Part shown: in pieces, positions 29,345 through 46,502 of the stretch
How the letters are laid out: every line of letters starts with the position of its first letter
Position numbering within the stretch: the first letter of the stretch is position 1
NCBI GenBank assembly: GCA_024305405.1
Contig: JAKNDB010000103.1
Coordinates: forward strand, 992,001 to 1,056,000
Origin: Dirofilaria immitis
Taxonomy: Eukaryota > Nematoda > Chromadorea > Rhabditida > Onchocercidae
Length of the DNA stretch: 64,000 nt
Direction of reading: 5' to 3'
Notes under the pieces: generated by a model
Told to the model about the DNA's origin: nothing
Databases searched by the model: none
Seen by the model: the letters and a program-made list of their open reading frames with translations, nothing else
Program-made: the position numbers and the translations under genes

Positions 29345-31389
29345 TTGTCGAAGGTCTTATCAAATTTCTGATTGCTCTTTGCAGTGGTTTGCCTACTTAT
29401 CTTGATCATGTTGTGCAACAAATTGAATACAATGGAGAAAGTTTGCCTTTTTCTTAATTATTATTATTCAGTTAGATTTCACTTTTTAGTAAACGTTGGT
29501 CCTAATTTTATCTTCTAAAATTTCCTTTTTCAAACAAGTCTCGATTGAAGATAATTTTCGACTAACTAACTTTGATAAAATTTTACTTTTTCTTTTCTTA
29601 TTAATTTTAAGTGAGATTGGAATTTCTTTCTCTTCAAATTATAAAAGTTTTTGTTTATAAATTAAGTACTGTTCAGTTATTAATTCCAATGAGACGTATA
29701 TTTCAGAAGTGACTGTAAAATGCTTGGTTAATGGTACCGAAGAAGTAGTTTTTAATGCCGATTGCGTATTATGTACCTTACCACTTGGTGTACTTAAACG
29801 ATCAGTTCGACATCGAAATAATGCTCCATTGTTTCATCCTGAATTACCGAATTGGAAAATTAATGCTATCAATTCACTTGGTTTTGGAAATGTTAATAAG
29901 GTGAGGAGAAATTTTTATTAATTTCTATGGAATTAATTAACTGCTTAATCCTGAGATTATAGTTTTCTTTAAACAATATTATCATATGAAAATATATCTG
30001 AAGATCAAGTTTATTTATCGAATTTATTATTTGAACTTTTGATTTTTTCATTTTAGATTATGCTATTTTTCGAGAAACCATTCTGGGAGAACACACGTGT
30101 TTTCGGGCAAATATCAGATACCATGTTAGTTAGATTAATTATCTAAACTATGAATCAACATATAGAAAGAAAATTATCATCTGAATTCTATATCTCCTGG
30201 TCAGTAATGTTTGCAGGTGTGCAACTAGTCGGGGTGAAATGTTTATGTTTCAAGCTCATCGAGATAAACCTATTCTAATTGCACTTGTATCGGGTGATTC
30301 AGCTAATGCTCTTGAAGAAGCACCCAGCGACATCATTGTTTATAAAATCATGAATTTTCTTTCTGCTGTTTTTGGTCCAACATGTCCAAAGGAGGTATGT
30401 ATGATATGTTGTAATTTTTGTGGGAAAATCAATCGATAATTCCAGTATGCTTTTTTAGATTATTTTTGAAGATGAAATGCAAATATAGACCGACCGTAAC
30501 ATTAGGAACATTTGAATTTATATTGAAAAGCGTAATTAAGTGGAAGTATTTTAAAGATAGTAGTATTAATTGATTAGTGATAACATGAATTGATATGAAT
30601 ATCAGAATTTTTTAATTTACATTTTAAAGTTATTTTTAAACATTTTATGTTTTTCTGTTTCGAAGACATTTTAAAATTTAAAAGTTTTTTGCTTCCTTAA
30701 ATTTCATTTTGCTGTTTTAGCCAACAGATGTAATTATAACACGTTGGAGAGCAGATCGTTTTTCACGTGGTGCTTTCAGCTATGTTTCGTCAAATTGCAC
30801 AGGTAAGTTCATATAATAAAATTTATCCTGTCATTCATTACATTCCATTCAGAATTTTTATTTGTTTCTTTCAGGAATTGATTAATTAAACTTAAGGTCC
30901 AATTATTTATTCGAATTCTTTCCAGTTCTTCAATTTTTTTAAATAAATTAATTCAAATTTCAGTGGATGCATATGATAATCTAGCAGCGCCAGTACAAGA
31001 TTTGGCTGGTTGTAATCGAATTTTTTTGCTGGAGAGCATACCCATCGAGATCATCCTGGATCGGTTAGTTTAAATAATATTTTTGCTAAGATTATTCACT
31101 AAAGTAATGAATGCTTTTTATTTTCAAATGATGAGTTCCACTATCATCAAATGTTATGGTATTATGGCTTCATTGATACAGTATACTTCTTTGTAATTAT
31201 TTTTCTCAGTTTTTTATTTGAGTAATTTTTCAATATTTTTATCTTCTATTTTTTGAATATTTACAGATTCACGGTGCTTATTTATCGGGTCTACGTGAAG
31301 CTGGACATATTGCCGATCTCATACTTGGAATTCCGTACAACGCCGCAATTGATCCTAATATAACGGATTCTTTATTTGGAAAAGCTTAA
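29345..31389 (+). CDS. LSD1/KDM1-like amine oxidase, C-terminal half
   Basis: Flavin-dependent lysine demethylases of this family remove methyl groups from histone H3 in the nucleus. Seven exons fit: 29345-29440, 29707-29900, 30057-30124, 30217-30394, 30721-30802, 30964-31063 and 31267-31389 (TAA). Visible family blocks are the Rossmann-side stretch CVLCTLPLGVLK, the motif GFGNVNK that carries the lysine equivalent to human LSD1 Lys661, ATSRGEMFMF, the RWRADRFSRGAFSYV region, and the C-terminal HGAYLSGLREAGHIAD. The FAD-contacting FFAGEHT block is present but out of frame: the T run at 31021-31027 is one T short. No SWIRM domain, N-terminal GxGxxG FAD motif or start codon was found upstream. 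It may be a truncated copy, a pseudogene or a misassembled gene. LSD1/SPR-5 and LSD2 types are not distinguished with confidence. Confidence 0.8.
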
Positions 31390-31419
31390 TATTTGAATTT
31401 TTTTTAATTTAAAATGAAA

Positions 31420-31457
31420 AATGTAAAACTGCAAATTTTTTTCTGCAGTTTTACATT
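31420..31457 (+). terminator. 14-bp perfect hairpin just after the LSD1-like stop
   Basis: AATGTAAAACTGCA (31420-31433) pairs exactly with TGCAGTTTTACATT (31444-31457) around a 10-nt T-rich loop, 31 bases past the stop codon. In the transcript it would be a 3' untranslated stem-loop. Calling it a 3'-end or regulatory element is inference, since eukaryotic polymerase II genes do not need such terminators. Confidence 0.45.
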
Positions 31458-32973
31458 GAAAATTGGTAATTTTATTCAATTCTTCCTCATATTAAATTTT
31501 TAATAATTAAAAATAACTCTTTGGGAGAGGAATCTCATTTTTTTCAAATATTATTTAGAAGATTTTTATTATTCTTTTAACTAATACTTTTCAAGAGTAT
31601 ACTTTTGAATACTTAATTCCAATATGTTTCTGTAATCTTTGTTTTTGAAAAATTTTTATAAATTTTTATTGAAATAAAAATTTATGTTGGTATATCGTTC
31701 CCAGAAATTTTTTTGCTTTACTCTTGCACATTTTATAGAGCATATTATAGAAAATAAATTACTTCCATAGCCTTTCGATAAAAATAGTAAGAAAATCCAT
31801 GAAAACTTGAGATACAAATTATTGATTGTGAAAATCATCGGAGACATCGAATAAGATATCAATTATTATTGATTATCCTCTTAGATTATTCGATATAAAA
31901 GTAAAAAATTTTCTACTTCAAGTTTCTCGAGTTCTCCTTCTCTTCTTTTAGCAACATCGACTACATCGCTTAATGACGAATGATACTTTTAAGCATTTCT
32001 AAATTTAATTTTAGATTACAAAACATCGAGGAATAACAGCCTTCTAAGATGCGATTGTCAACTATGGTGTCAATAACCCGCAATAATAAATAAAGTATCA
32101 TATACAAAAGAACTATTATTTAAGATAAAAATGCTAATGGATGAAGAAATTAGGCCTATTAAAACGAGCAAAGAGGAAATTAAACCTGTTAAAATGAAGA
32201 ATTGCTTCTATGAATTTCGACTCGATGTTATCAACAAAATTTTGAAAATTTTATGCCAACTATTGCTCCTACATGATTTTACGAATAAAATATCACAAAT
32301 TTGTTACAAATCAACTTTTAAACTATTTTATTTTTGAAATGAATTTTGGCTGACCATTGTTTCAACATTAGAAGTAATAGTTATTATTTAATTAGATAAT
32401 TTGCCAACTTGAAAATTGAAGTATTTCATATTTTCATGTTTGCCTTAAATTTCAATTTTAGGAATAAATTTATAACTATTGAGGGAACAAAATTTTCCTT
32501 TTTTCATATTTTAGAATTTTCTACTCTAATTTTTAGATTATTTCAAGTTTAAAACAGACATTTCCTCGAGAAATTGGGATCATTCTTTATCTAGCAAGAC
32601 AATGGGAAAAAACTGAAAGGCACGGAACAAATGAATCTACAAATAACAAATTATGTCAAGAAATATTCATCCGGACAAGATCACAATTTTTCGAAAGTAT
32701 TTTTAAAACGTATTAAACTTCTAACCTGAAATAACAATTGAGATAAAAGTATTAATGCAACTTTTTGAAATATTTAATTAATCTGTCAATTAATTCAATA
32801 GTTCAAGTTGAGCTGTTTGTTGATTAGAAATGTAACGAAAAACTTTAAATGAATTGATTAAATTAAGTTTTTTAAAAAAATCTGAAATTTTTCATTCGTT
32901 CTAATGGTAGTACATTTGATTAATGTCACTGAATTTCTATTTATTATTTAAAATTAAGTATTTGAGAAGAAAA

Positions 32974-32979
32974 TTTATT
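32974..32979 (-). promoter_or_regulatory. Likely polyadenylation signal of ccb-1
   Basis: AATAAA on the minus strand, about 13 bases after the ccb-1 stop codon. It is the nearest consensus signal to the stop. Confidence 0.5.
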
Positions 32980-32991
32980 TTGTATTACCAT

Positions 32992-39235
<6,244 letters not shown>

Positions 39236-41917
39236 CGGTTTATTTGAAGCGATTTGGAAATTAAGGAAAAGAATAAATAATTCAGAATATGAATTGTTTA
39301 GAATTCGAATTTACTAATTATGACGGCACAATCATTATCTAAAATAAACTTTAAAAATATATAATTAATAGTTGATAAGAGATAATTTGAATCATTGATA
39401 TTTTAATAAATGAATAAAAAGCGAACGTATTTTTGGAGAATTTAAAGCATACGACGGAACTATTAAGAAAGATAAAATATATACTTTAGAATAGACCAAA
39501 AAGGCCTCAAGCAATAATGCATTAATATATTTTATTTATTAAATTTTTTAAGCCTTTTGTTAGTAGGTTATTTCTAGGGAAATAGTTGGGATTTTTATCT
39601 TACTAACTGGATTAATCATTTCTTGTTTAAGACAAATGCTATCACATATAGTAATTATGAAAGTTATAATCAATTAATTATGTCATTCCCATTTTCACTC
39701 GAGAAAAAATGTTTTAAATACTGACTAATTTAATTTGATAATTAATTGAAATAATGGCATGAAACGATATTATCGAGAGTTGCTTTTCATTACTATAAAA
39801 ATAATCAATATTTTTTCCTTACGACCATTATCATTAGTACTACTATGTTTGCAGTGGAATTATTAATATTTAAAATATATTAATTGCTTAATTTGAATTT
39901 ATTAATTATCGTGCATTATCAATCTAATATTTAAAATATATTAATTGTTTAGGACTGTCTGATATTTAAGACATATTGCCTTATTCAATAGTATTCAAAT
40001 AAAAATAGAATGAAAATCTTTTAATGTTAACATTCTTATTTCGATATTTGAAATATAGTAATTTATTTCTTTCAACAACAAAAATGACATAATAATATCA
40101 TTACTCTTTTAAATTTAATTTATGATGTAATTCCCAGAAAAGAAATTTTGTCATAAGCCAAAATTTTAATATTATGTTAGGAAATGTTGACATTAAAACA
40201 TTCTCATTCTATTTTTAATTTGAATTTAAAGTGAAAAAGAATAAATGATTATAACGCAAAAAAAAGATATTCTTTCGTTGTAAAAAAGAACTAAAATAAG
40301 TTAATATATTCTAATAAAATAATTGAATTAGAAAATTAAAATTAAATTAGCTGAGAAAAAGAAGAGAGAGAAAATATTTAATATAAATAAATTGATGTAT
40401 AAAGAGATATTAGATGGAACAAACAAATATTTTATGCTTCATTTCAATATTCAAACAATACTCAAATTTCTTTTCCATCAGATCATTTATCTTTCTGATT
40501 GTTATTTCATTTTATGGGCGGAAAATGTTCAAATGAAACAATAATTATAATTTGTGAAAATTCGTGCATTTTACTGAAATAATTTGCTTCCGTAAAATTT
40601 GAATGGAAGTGTAAATGTTCATTACAATAAAAATTTGAATGCCAAACTATAAATTATAGCCTATCGATATATTTTAGTGGTATATATTAGATAGAAAATT
40701 ATGAAGAATAGTGACGGTTTAAAAATTGTCAAAAATTGATTTGAGTTTAAAAAGTGATATACTTATAAGTTACGCTTTTATTTAAAGAATTTCAAGCAAA
40801 AGAAAAAGTTGGATAAACAATTGCTTTTTTCAATATTACTAAGAGCTATTTAGATTATCAACCAAAAGATTGATGATAACGTGAGCCAGTGTTAATGTAA
40901 ATTCTATAAAATCATAAATGCTATGTATCAAAATATACATTTCATTTCGTAAATTATCAGTTATTTGCTACAGTTCATACATAAATTTTCATCTAATTAA
41001 AATATAAATATTTCGGAATATGTAAGCAAGAATGAAATAAATTAAAAAGAAAAAAGTATCTAATGGATTGATAGTGATCGGAGGATATTTAATGATAGCG
41101 TTAAATTTATAAATCGGTTATAAATAAAAGTAAAAATGAATTAAAGATGAATGAGGGTAGTAGTATCTGAGAGAAAGCGGGGAGATAATAAGAGATGTAT
41201 CCATCTCTTCCTCTAGTAAGATATAGTTTGATTTTCTCTGTGCGTATGAATATAAAAAGTATATGTAAGAGGAGGAGTGAGCTAAAGCTTAGTTTCTTTT
41301 CTCGACACATCTCGATCAATAATTTTAGTTTGAATGCATAAGCAAGATAGGAAGCAAATTACTCTATGTCATCCAGAGAAATATACGAGAGCAAAGTCGA
41401 GAAATGATGAAGGAAAATTAAAGAAAGCTAACTAGTTGTCTTTAGTTGAAAGCTTAAAACCTTATATGACGTAAAAAATAAAAAAAAAGAAAGAAAAAGA
41501 CAATAGCTAGACTAATTACCGAATACCAGGAAAAAAAGGAACCGAAGAGAAAATAAAAAAATTGCTAATAAACATTCGCTTCATTTTATTTCATTTCAAT
41601 TTCAATTTCAATTTCATTCATTTATGATATTATTTATTCGTATATTTTCTTACACTTTTCTTCTTTCCTTTCCTTTAGTCAATTTTATTTATATCATACC
41701 TTTTGACCTTTCATCAATCTATTCCACTCAACTCTTTCTTTGCTAAATTTATTAAAAGGAATAAAAGAAATATGAAATTGACAGACACTTTTATTACAAA
41801 AGAATTCAAATAAATGATAATTTCAGAACTATTATATCTAAATGGAAATGGAATGGATATCTTAGTCATATCGTAATATCTTTTGATCCTTCTTTACATT
41901 TAATCCACAACAGTAGT

Positions 41918-42236
41918 ATCGCAAGATGAAAAGAAATATTACGTCGAGTTCATTATAGAAAGATGAAAAATACTGTATGGAAAACACTGTGAAGTGAAAA
42001 ACGTTACATGCAATGTATCATAGAAAAATAAAAAAATTTCATGGAAAGTACCGTAAAATAAAAAGCAATAAAAAGAAAAAAAGAATTATTATCGTAAGAC
42101 AAAAAGAAATATTATACTATAAGTCGAATGCGTTGTAAGAAATGAAAAAATAATGTATCAAACTACTGTATGTAGAAGGAAACGTTGCTTCGAGTGTATC
42201 GTAAAGAAATGAAAGGTGATACTGTCGAAAGGTACC
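41918..42236. repeat. Degenerate ~33-40 bp tandem repeat
   Basis: About nine diverged units share a CGTAAGAAATGAAAA-like head, then an ATATTAC/ATACTG core, then a GTATC/GTACC end. Successive heads are visible near 41918, 41954, 41988, 42021, 42053, 42093, 42134, 42167 and 42200. Divergence between units is high. Confidence 0.6.
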
Positions 42237-45216
42237 TAAGGAAATGGGAAGAAAATTTGTGATATATAGAAAAATGGGAAAAAGTGAAACGGCGATAGAA
42301 TATGCAGTTTAGGAGTTTCTTATTCTTTCATAAATTCGCTATGAATTGGTGTAAACAACTTAAATCAACAAATAAGCTTTTGTTTTACTTCAACTAAAAT
42401 ATTTCGCCTTATGAAATATACCTTTTAAGTTGAAGAGAAGTGAGAGAGAGAGAGAGAGAAAGAAATCTAAATAAAGAGATATAAATTAAATATATGAGTA
42501 GATGATATGATATATGCGAATAATATGATCTGATATCAATCATTGAAAATTTTTTGGGAAAAAATCATTTTAATTACTTTTTTGACTTTTCTAAATAATT
42601 TTTTCTCAATTTAAATTTTCTATAATTTTCCACTTCAATTATTATTTGTTACTAGTGTACTAATCGAACTATAAAGAAATTTGTAAACGTAAAAATGTTT
42701 TGAATCATTTGTTATGTACTATTGTAAATGCAATTGTGCAGCTTATTAAAGATCAAAGTTCTTTTACCTTATTTTTTTGTCTTGAATTAAGAATTGTTGA
42801 TCACTTTATCGTATTAATAACAACTATGCTGTATGATTATTGAATTTTAAAAATAAGTATCAAATTTGATTAAAGTATGAAATATAATGGTTTGTATCAT
42901 TTAAATATCATATATATCTTTAAATTTAATATATTATTAAAGAATTTTTATGGAAAACTAATCATTAAATCTATCATTATACCAAATCTACAAAGAATAA
43001 ATACTTATTTATTTAACCAGTTTTTGCTTATTTCTGCTTAAAATTTATTTCCATCATAATTTTTTTCTCTCTAAATTCTATAATTTTAGAATAAAATTGC
43101 CACAAGAAATTAATCAATTATAAAAATTATTACATCACAAAAAAAATCTCTAAGATTAAAAAATTTCACATGAATTCAATATATTTTCTCATTAGTACTT
43201 CATTTATAAATATAACCATTACCATCAAAACGAATATATCCATATAGATATACTGTACTCTATTACTGTTTACAATGATTTGACACATTTTGATTTACAT
43301 CGTAGAAATTTTCAAAAACTAAAATTAGATTTCACATTTCGTTGATTTAAATTCTTATTTTTCAAAAATATATAAATTCTAGAAAAAAAGAATTTAGAAA
43401 TTAATGAAAGATGTCTTTGATATATGGTAATCGTTAAATGGATCTAATCAAATATACTTTAAACTTAAATTTGAAGATTGAATATTGAAGAATTATAATG
43501 AATATGATTGGTTATTGATCTGTTAATTGGATTAGTTTGGTTGAGAGAGTGACATAGAAAGAGGAACGGATTCTATAAGTTGAAAAAATGAGAGCAAGCA
43601 TGACTAGAATATTAGGCCTAAAAATGCGATGAATCGCTTTTACTAGGCTAGCTTCTATATTCAATATGCAATTGCTTGCTATGTGGATTGATAAAATCCA
43701 TTTTAGGCTTAAAAATAATGCTAATGCAGCAACCATTGGAATTATAATTAGTTGCAGACATTTATGGATATAAACGCCAAGACACATATATCATTTGAAA
43801 AATAGCTGAAAAAAAACAGAAATTTTATTGCCGAGAAATAAAATCTAAATGGGCCGCTTTTTAGTATCATCTATGGAAATCACATTGATTTTCCATTTTA
43901 ACTTCATAAAATCCATGTTTAAATAATCACTTTGATATAGTTAGTTTAGTTAGTTATAATATCGAAATTTTCCTTTTGACTTTTTCGTAAATTGGCTTAC
44001 TTTAAACTTACTCCTTTTCTTTCTGTTTTATTCGTAATTTATGATATGCCTAAAAGATATATCATTCTTTTTAGGAGCCTATAATTTCCTCATCTTTTTT
44101 TTCCTTCACTTATTACTAAATACTGCAACATTTCTTCTTCTCTTACTGATTAAATATTCAAATTTAAAATATTATTTTAGGAAAAATATATAATTTTTGG
44201 AAATAAAAATGAAAAGAAACTTTGATTCGTATAAAAACAAGACAAAAAAGCAAAGAGAAAAATATAAGAAATAAGAAAAATAGAATATAAATGAATTTTC
44301 ATAAAAAGTAAGGAAGGAATGGAAGAAATGATAATCGATTTCTCAAATGATAATTTTTACTTTATGATAAAAATGAAAAACTACAAAAATGCACTTATAT
44401 TTAAATAAATGAGATATGCGAATAATTCAATTTCAATGCTCTCGAATTGCAATTCAATTAACTAAGTTATCAGTTAGAAGACTGAATAATATCATGTGCT
44501 ATTAATATACTAAATTATATGCATGTCACATCACGCCACGTCACGCTACGACATCTCACGTAGCAATCTTTATCAGTTTCATAAATTTTAAAATTACTTG
44601 AAAATAGACTTTCAAATAATTTTAAGATTTGTGGAAAAAAGCCTGCAGCCTGCTCTGTTTTTTCCAGGTTGTATAAACATCAAAAAAGATGATTTTGAAA
44701 GAGATCAATCAGTGATCAGAATTATAAATATTTTTCAGTAATTTAATTTTGTATACATTTCTGCTATGTTATTGTTATAGAAAAATCAATAGAGATTAAT
44801 ATTATAGGAAGCAATATTTATTAATATCACTGTAATTTGAATTTCCACTATAAATTAATTTAATTGTTTGGTCACTAAACAACTTGTCCTTAGATTTGAA
44901 GATTCATTTACAATATCCTCTCGAAACAATCTATGCATAACTTCCTTCTGAATCCGAATGTCATTGTACAATTTACGATAAGAAATAAAATGTGATAAAC
45001 CTGTACTAATTCAATTATCAATTACTATGTTTTGCATATGCTAATGATAGATTTAGTGAAAAGATATATCTACATTAATATTCGCAATTCAATATAACAA
45101 TGCATGTAACAATAATAAGCCGTTCTGTTTGTTAGATATTGTGCTACGTTTCGAAATGAATAAAAATTAAGAATGGCTGCATTGTAATTAATTACTATAT
45201 TAATTGGCAAATCAAG

Positions 45217-45347
45217 TAAATGAATACCTGCATAGATCAATGAATGGATAAATGAACGGATCGATACATGAATGATTAAATGAATAAATCGATTTATGAA
45301 TGATTAAATAAAGAATCGATAAATGAATGAATGAATCGATAACGTCA
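45217..45347. repeat. Degenerate (AATG)n with ATCGAT units
   Basis: GAATGAATAAATGA-type units are mixed with GATCGATA, ATCGATTTATGAATG and similar segments for about 130 bases. Confidence 0.75.
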
Positions 45348-45384
45348 TGAACATGAACTCTTATTTCCTTCTACATCTAACTTA

Positions 45385-45644
45385 CCAATGTTGGTTTGCG
45401 TAAAATCTACATATTTTCCGAAAGAATTCCACAACTTAAATTGCCGCAATTTATTGCATTTGTCCGGCTGCCATTCAGAGATTGTTCTGTGCTCACTGCT
45501 GTATTTTGTGGGAGTTTGCTGTAATTTCATCTTTGAATTTCGGTCTGTTTGAGGAGTGCGGCCGTTAAAAAAGTAGTTCGGTCGTTCATTTTGCCCAGTC
45601 ATGCTATCATCCAGTAGTTTATTTCGTCGGATTATCCAAACCAC
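45385..45644 (-). CDS. Weak exon candidate, unknown product
   Basis: A minus-strand frame is open from 45644 (GTG; first ATG at 45602) and reaches the splice-donor-like ATTG|GTAAGTTAG at 45385-45384. Its residue composition is balanced (for example NERPNYFFNGRTPQTDRN and SEWQPDKCNKLRQF) and unlike the surrounding low-complexity frames, and the DNA is less A+T-rich. An in-frame TGA lies just upstream, so it would be a first exon or a fragment. No acceptor or further exon was found downstream on that strand, and no protein family is recognised. It lies head-to-head with the coiled-coil gene, so it could instead be promoter or untranslated sequence. Confidence 0.25.
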
Positions 45645-46502
45645 CAGGCTATTTGAATTATCAGGTCATCCAATTTATCTAGTTCGCCGTATTATCTCCG
45701 ATTATTCCCATTGTCCGATCAGTCCGTACTCCACTCCAATGATCTGAGTTGTTCAGTAATCCAAACTGTTCTTAATTCAAATGCTTGTGTTCGATAATCC
45801 AATTTTGTTGAATCGTTTGAATCGTTCGATCACTTAGACAATTCGATCACCGGATAGAGAACATTAATTATCGAATAAAGAATATTACCACGCGATTGGG
45901 CTTCTCAAAAATAATTTAGTGCTGGACAGATAGCCGGGCTGATTCATTTAGCATACAGTAAGATTTTCTTGACTTATTAAAAGCTATTTCAGAAGTGCAT
46001 CCTGCCATCGTTCATCATTGTGAGATATTTAAAACGGATTTTCTGAAAGATGACCTATATTCATCAACCACTTGATCGAATCCTAAAATTTGGTAATACT
46101 TGTAGCACATTACGGTACTGATGAAATATATCGTAGTTCCGGGAAGTTATAATAAAGTTCGTCATAATAAGCTATTTTGATGAACCATGTTTTGATAGTT
46201 TTCGAATTACAGAAATTCTTGAAAATAAGTATCATTCAATGAATTTCACTTTGTGTGCGGTATTGCAATTCTCAAAATATTATGAATCCACATTGTATGA
46301 ATGATGCATAGTTTTTTTATCAATTTAATTTATACTGGGAAGTCAGTATTTTACAACATATTGTGAATTTTCTGCTTATATATCATTCGTTATATTCCTT
46401 CTTATCGCTGCAGTAGATTTTTCGTTTGTGCCAATTACTGAAATATTCCATTTCAGGTCACATGTAAAAGATTTGTTTTTGGATTGGAAACGATGAAATA
46501 AA
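45645..46502. other. 5' flank of the coiled-coil gene
   Basis: Moderately G+C-rich for this window, with many TCCGAT, TTCGAT and ATCCAAT-like short motifs between 45660 and 45860. Probably the promoter and 5' untranslated region of the plus-strand gene starting at 46503. No coding sequence is supported. Confidence 0.4.

Larger units (their letters stand above)
31390..32991. other. Intergenic region between LSD1-like gene and ccb-1
   Basis: This stretch lies between the convergent 3' ends of the LSD1-like gene and the calcium-channel gene. It holds a hairpin (31420-31457), an AATAAA-type signal near 31671, and no supported coding sequence. A 68-codon plus-strand frame at 32131-32337 is unrecognised and probably fortuitous. 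Confidence 0.6.
39236..45384. other. Intergenic A+T-rich region upstream of ccb-1
   Basis: This is the presumed 5' flank of ccb-1. Possible alternative first exons were searched for by eye without a convincing result. It contains a degenerate tandem repeat (41918-42236), a GA run (about 42440-42463), ACGTCACG-like short repeats near 44530-44560, and an AATG/ATCGAT-rich repeat at 45217-45347. A 91-codon minus-strand frame at 43512-43787 is hydrophobic but unrecognised. Confidence 0.55.

Noticed and set aside
32131..32337. 68-codon plus-strand frame starting MLMDEEIRPIK
   Set aside because: Charged N-terminal part but an A+T-driven tail, located between two convergent 3' ends. Unrecognised and without splice partners.
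43512..43787. 91-codon hydrophobic frame on the minus strand
   Set aside because: It contains several hydrophobic stretches, but there is no recognisable family, no exon neighbours and no clear splice or polyadenylation signals. Long open frames of F, I, L and S are common in A+T-rich DNA.
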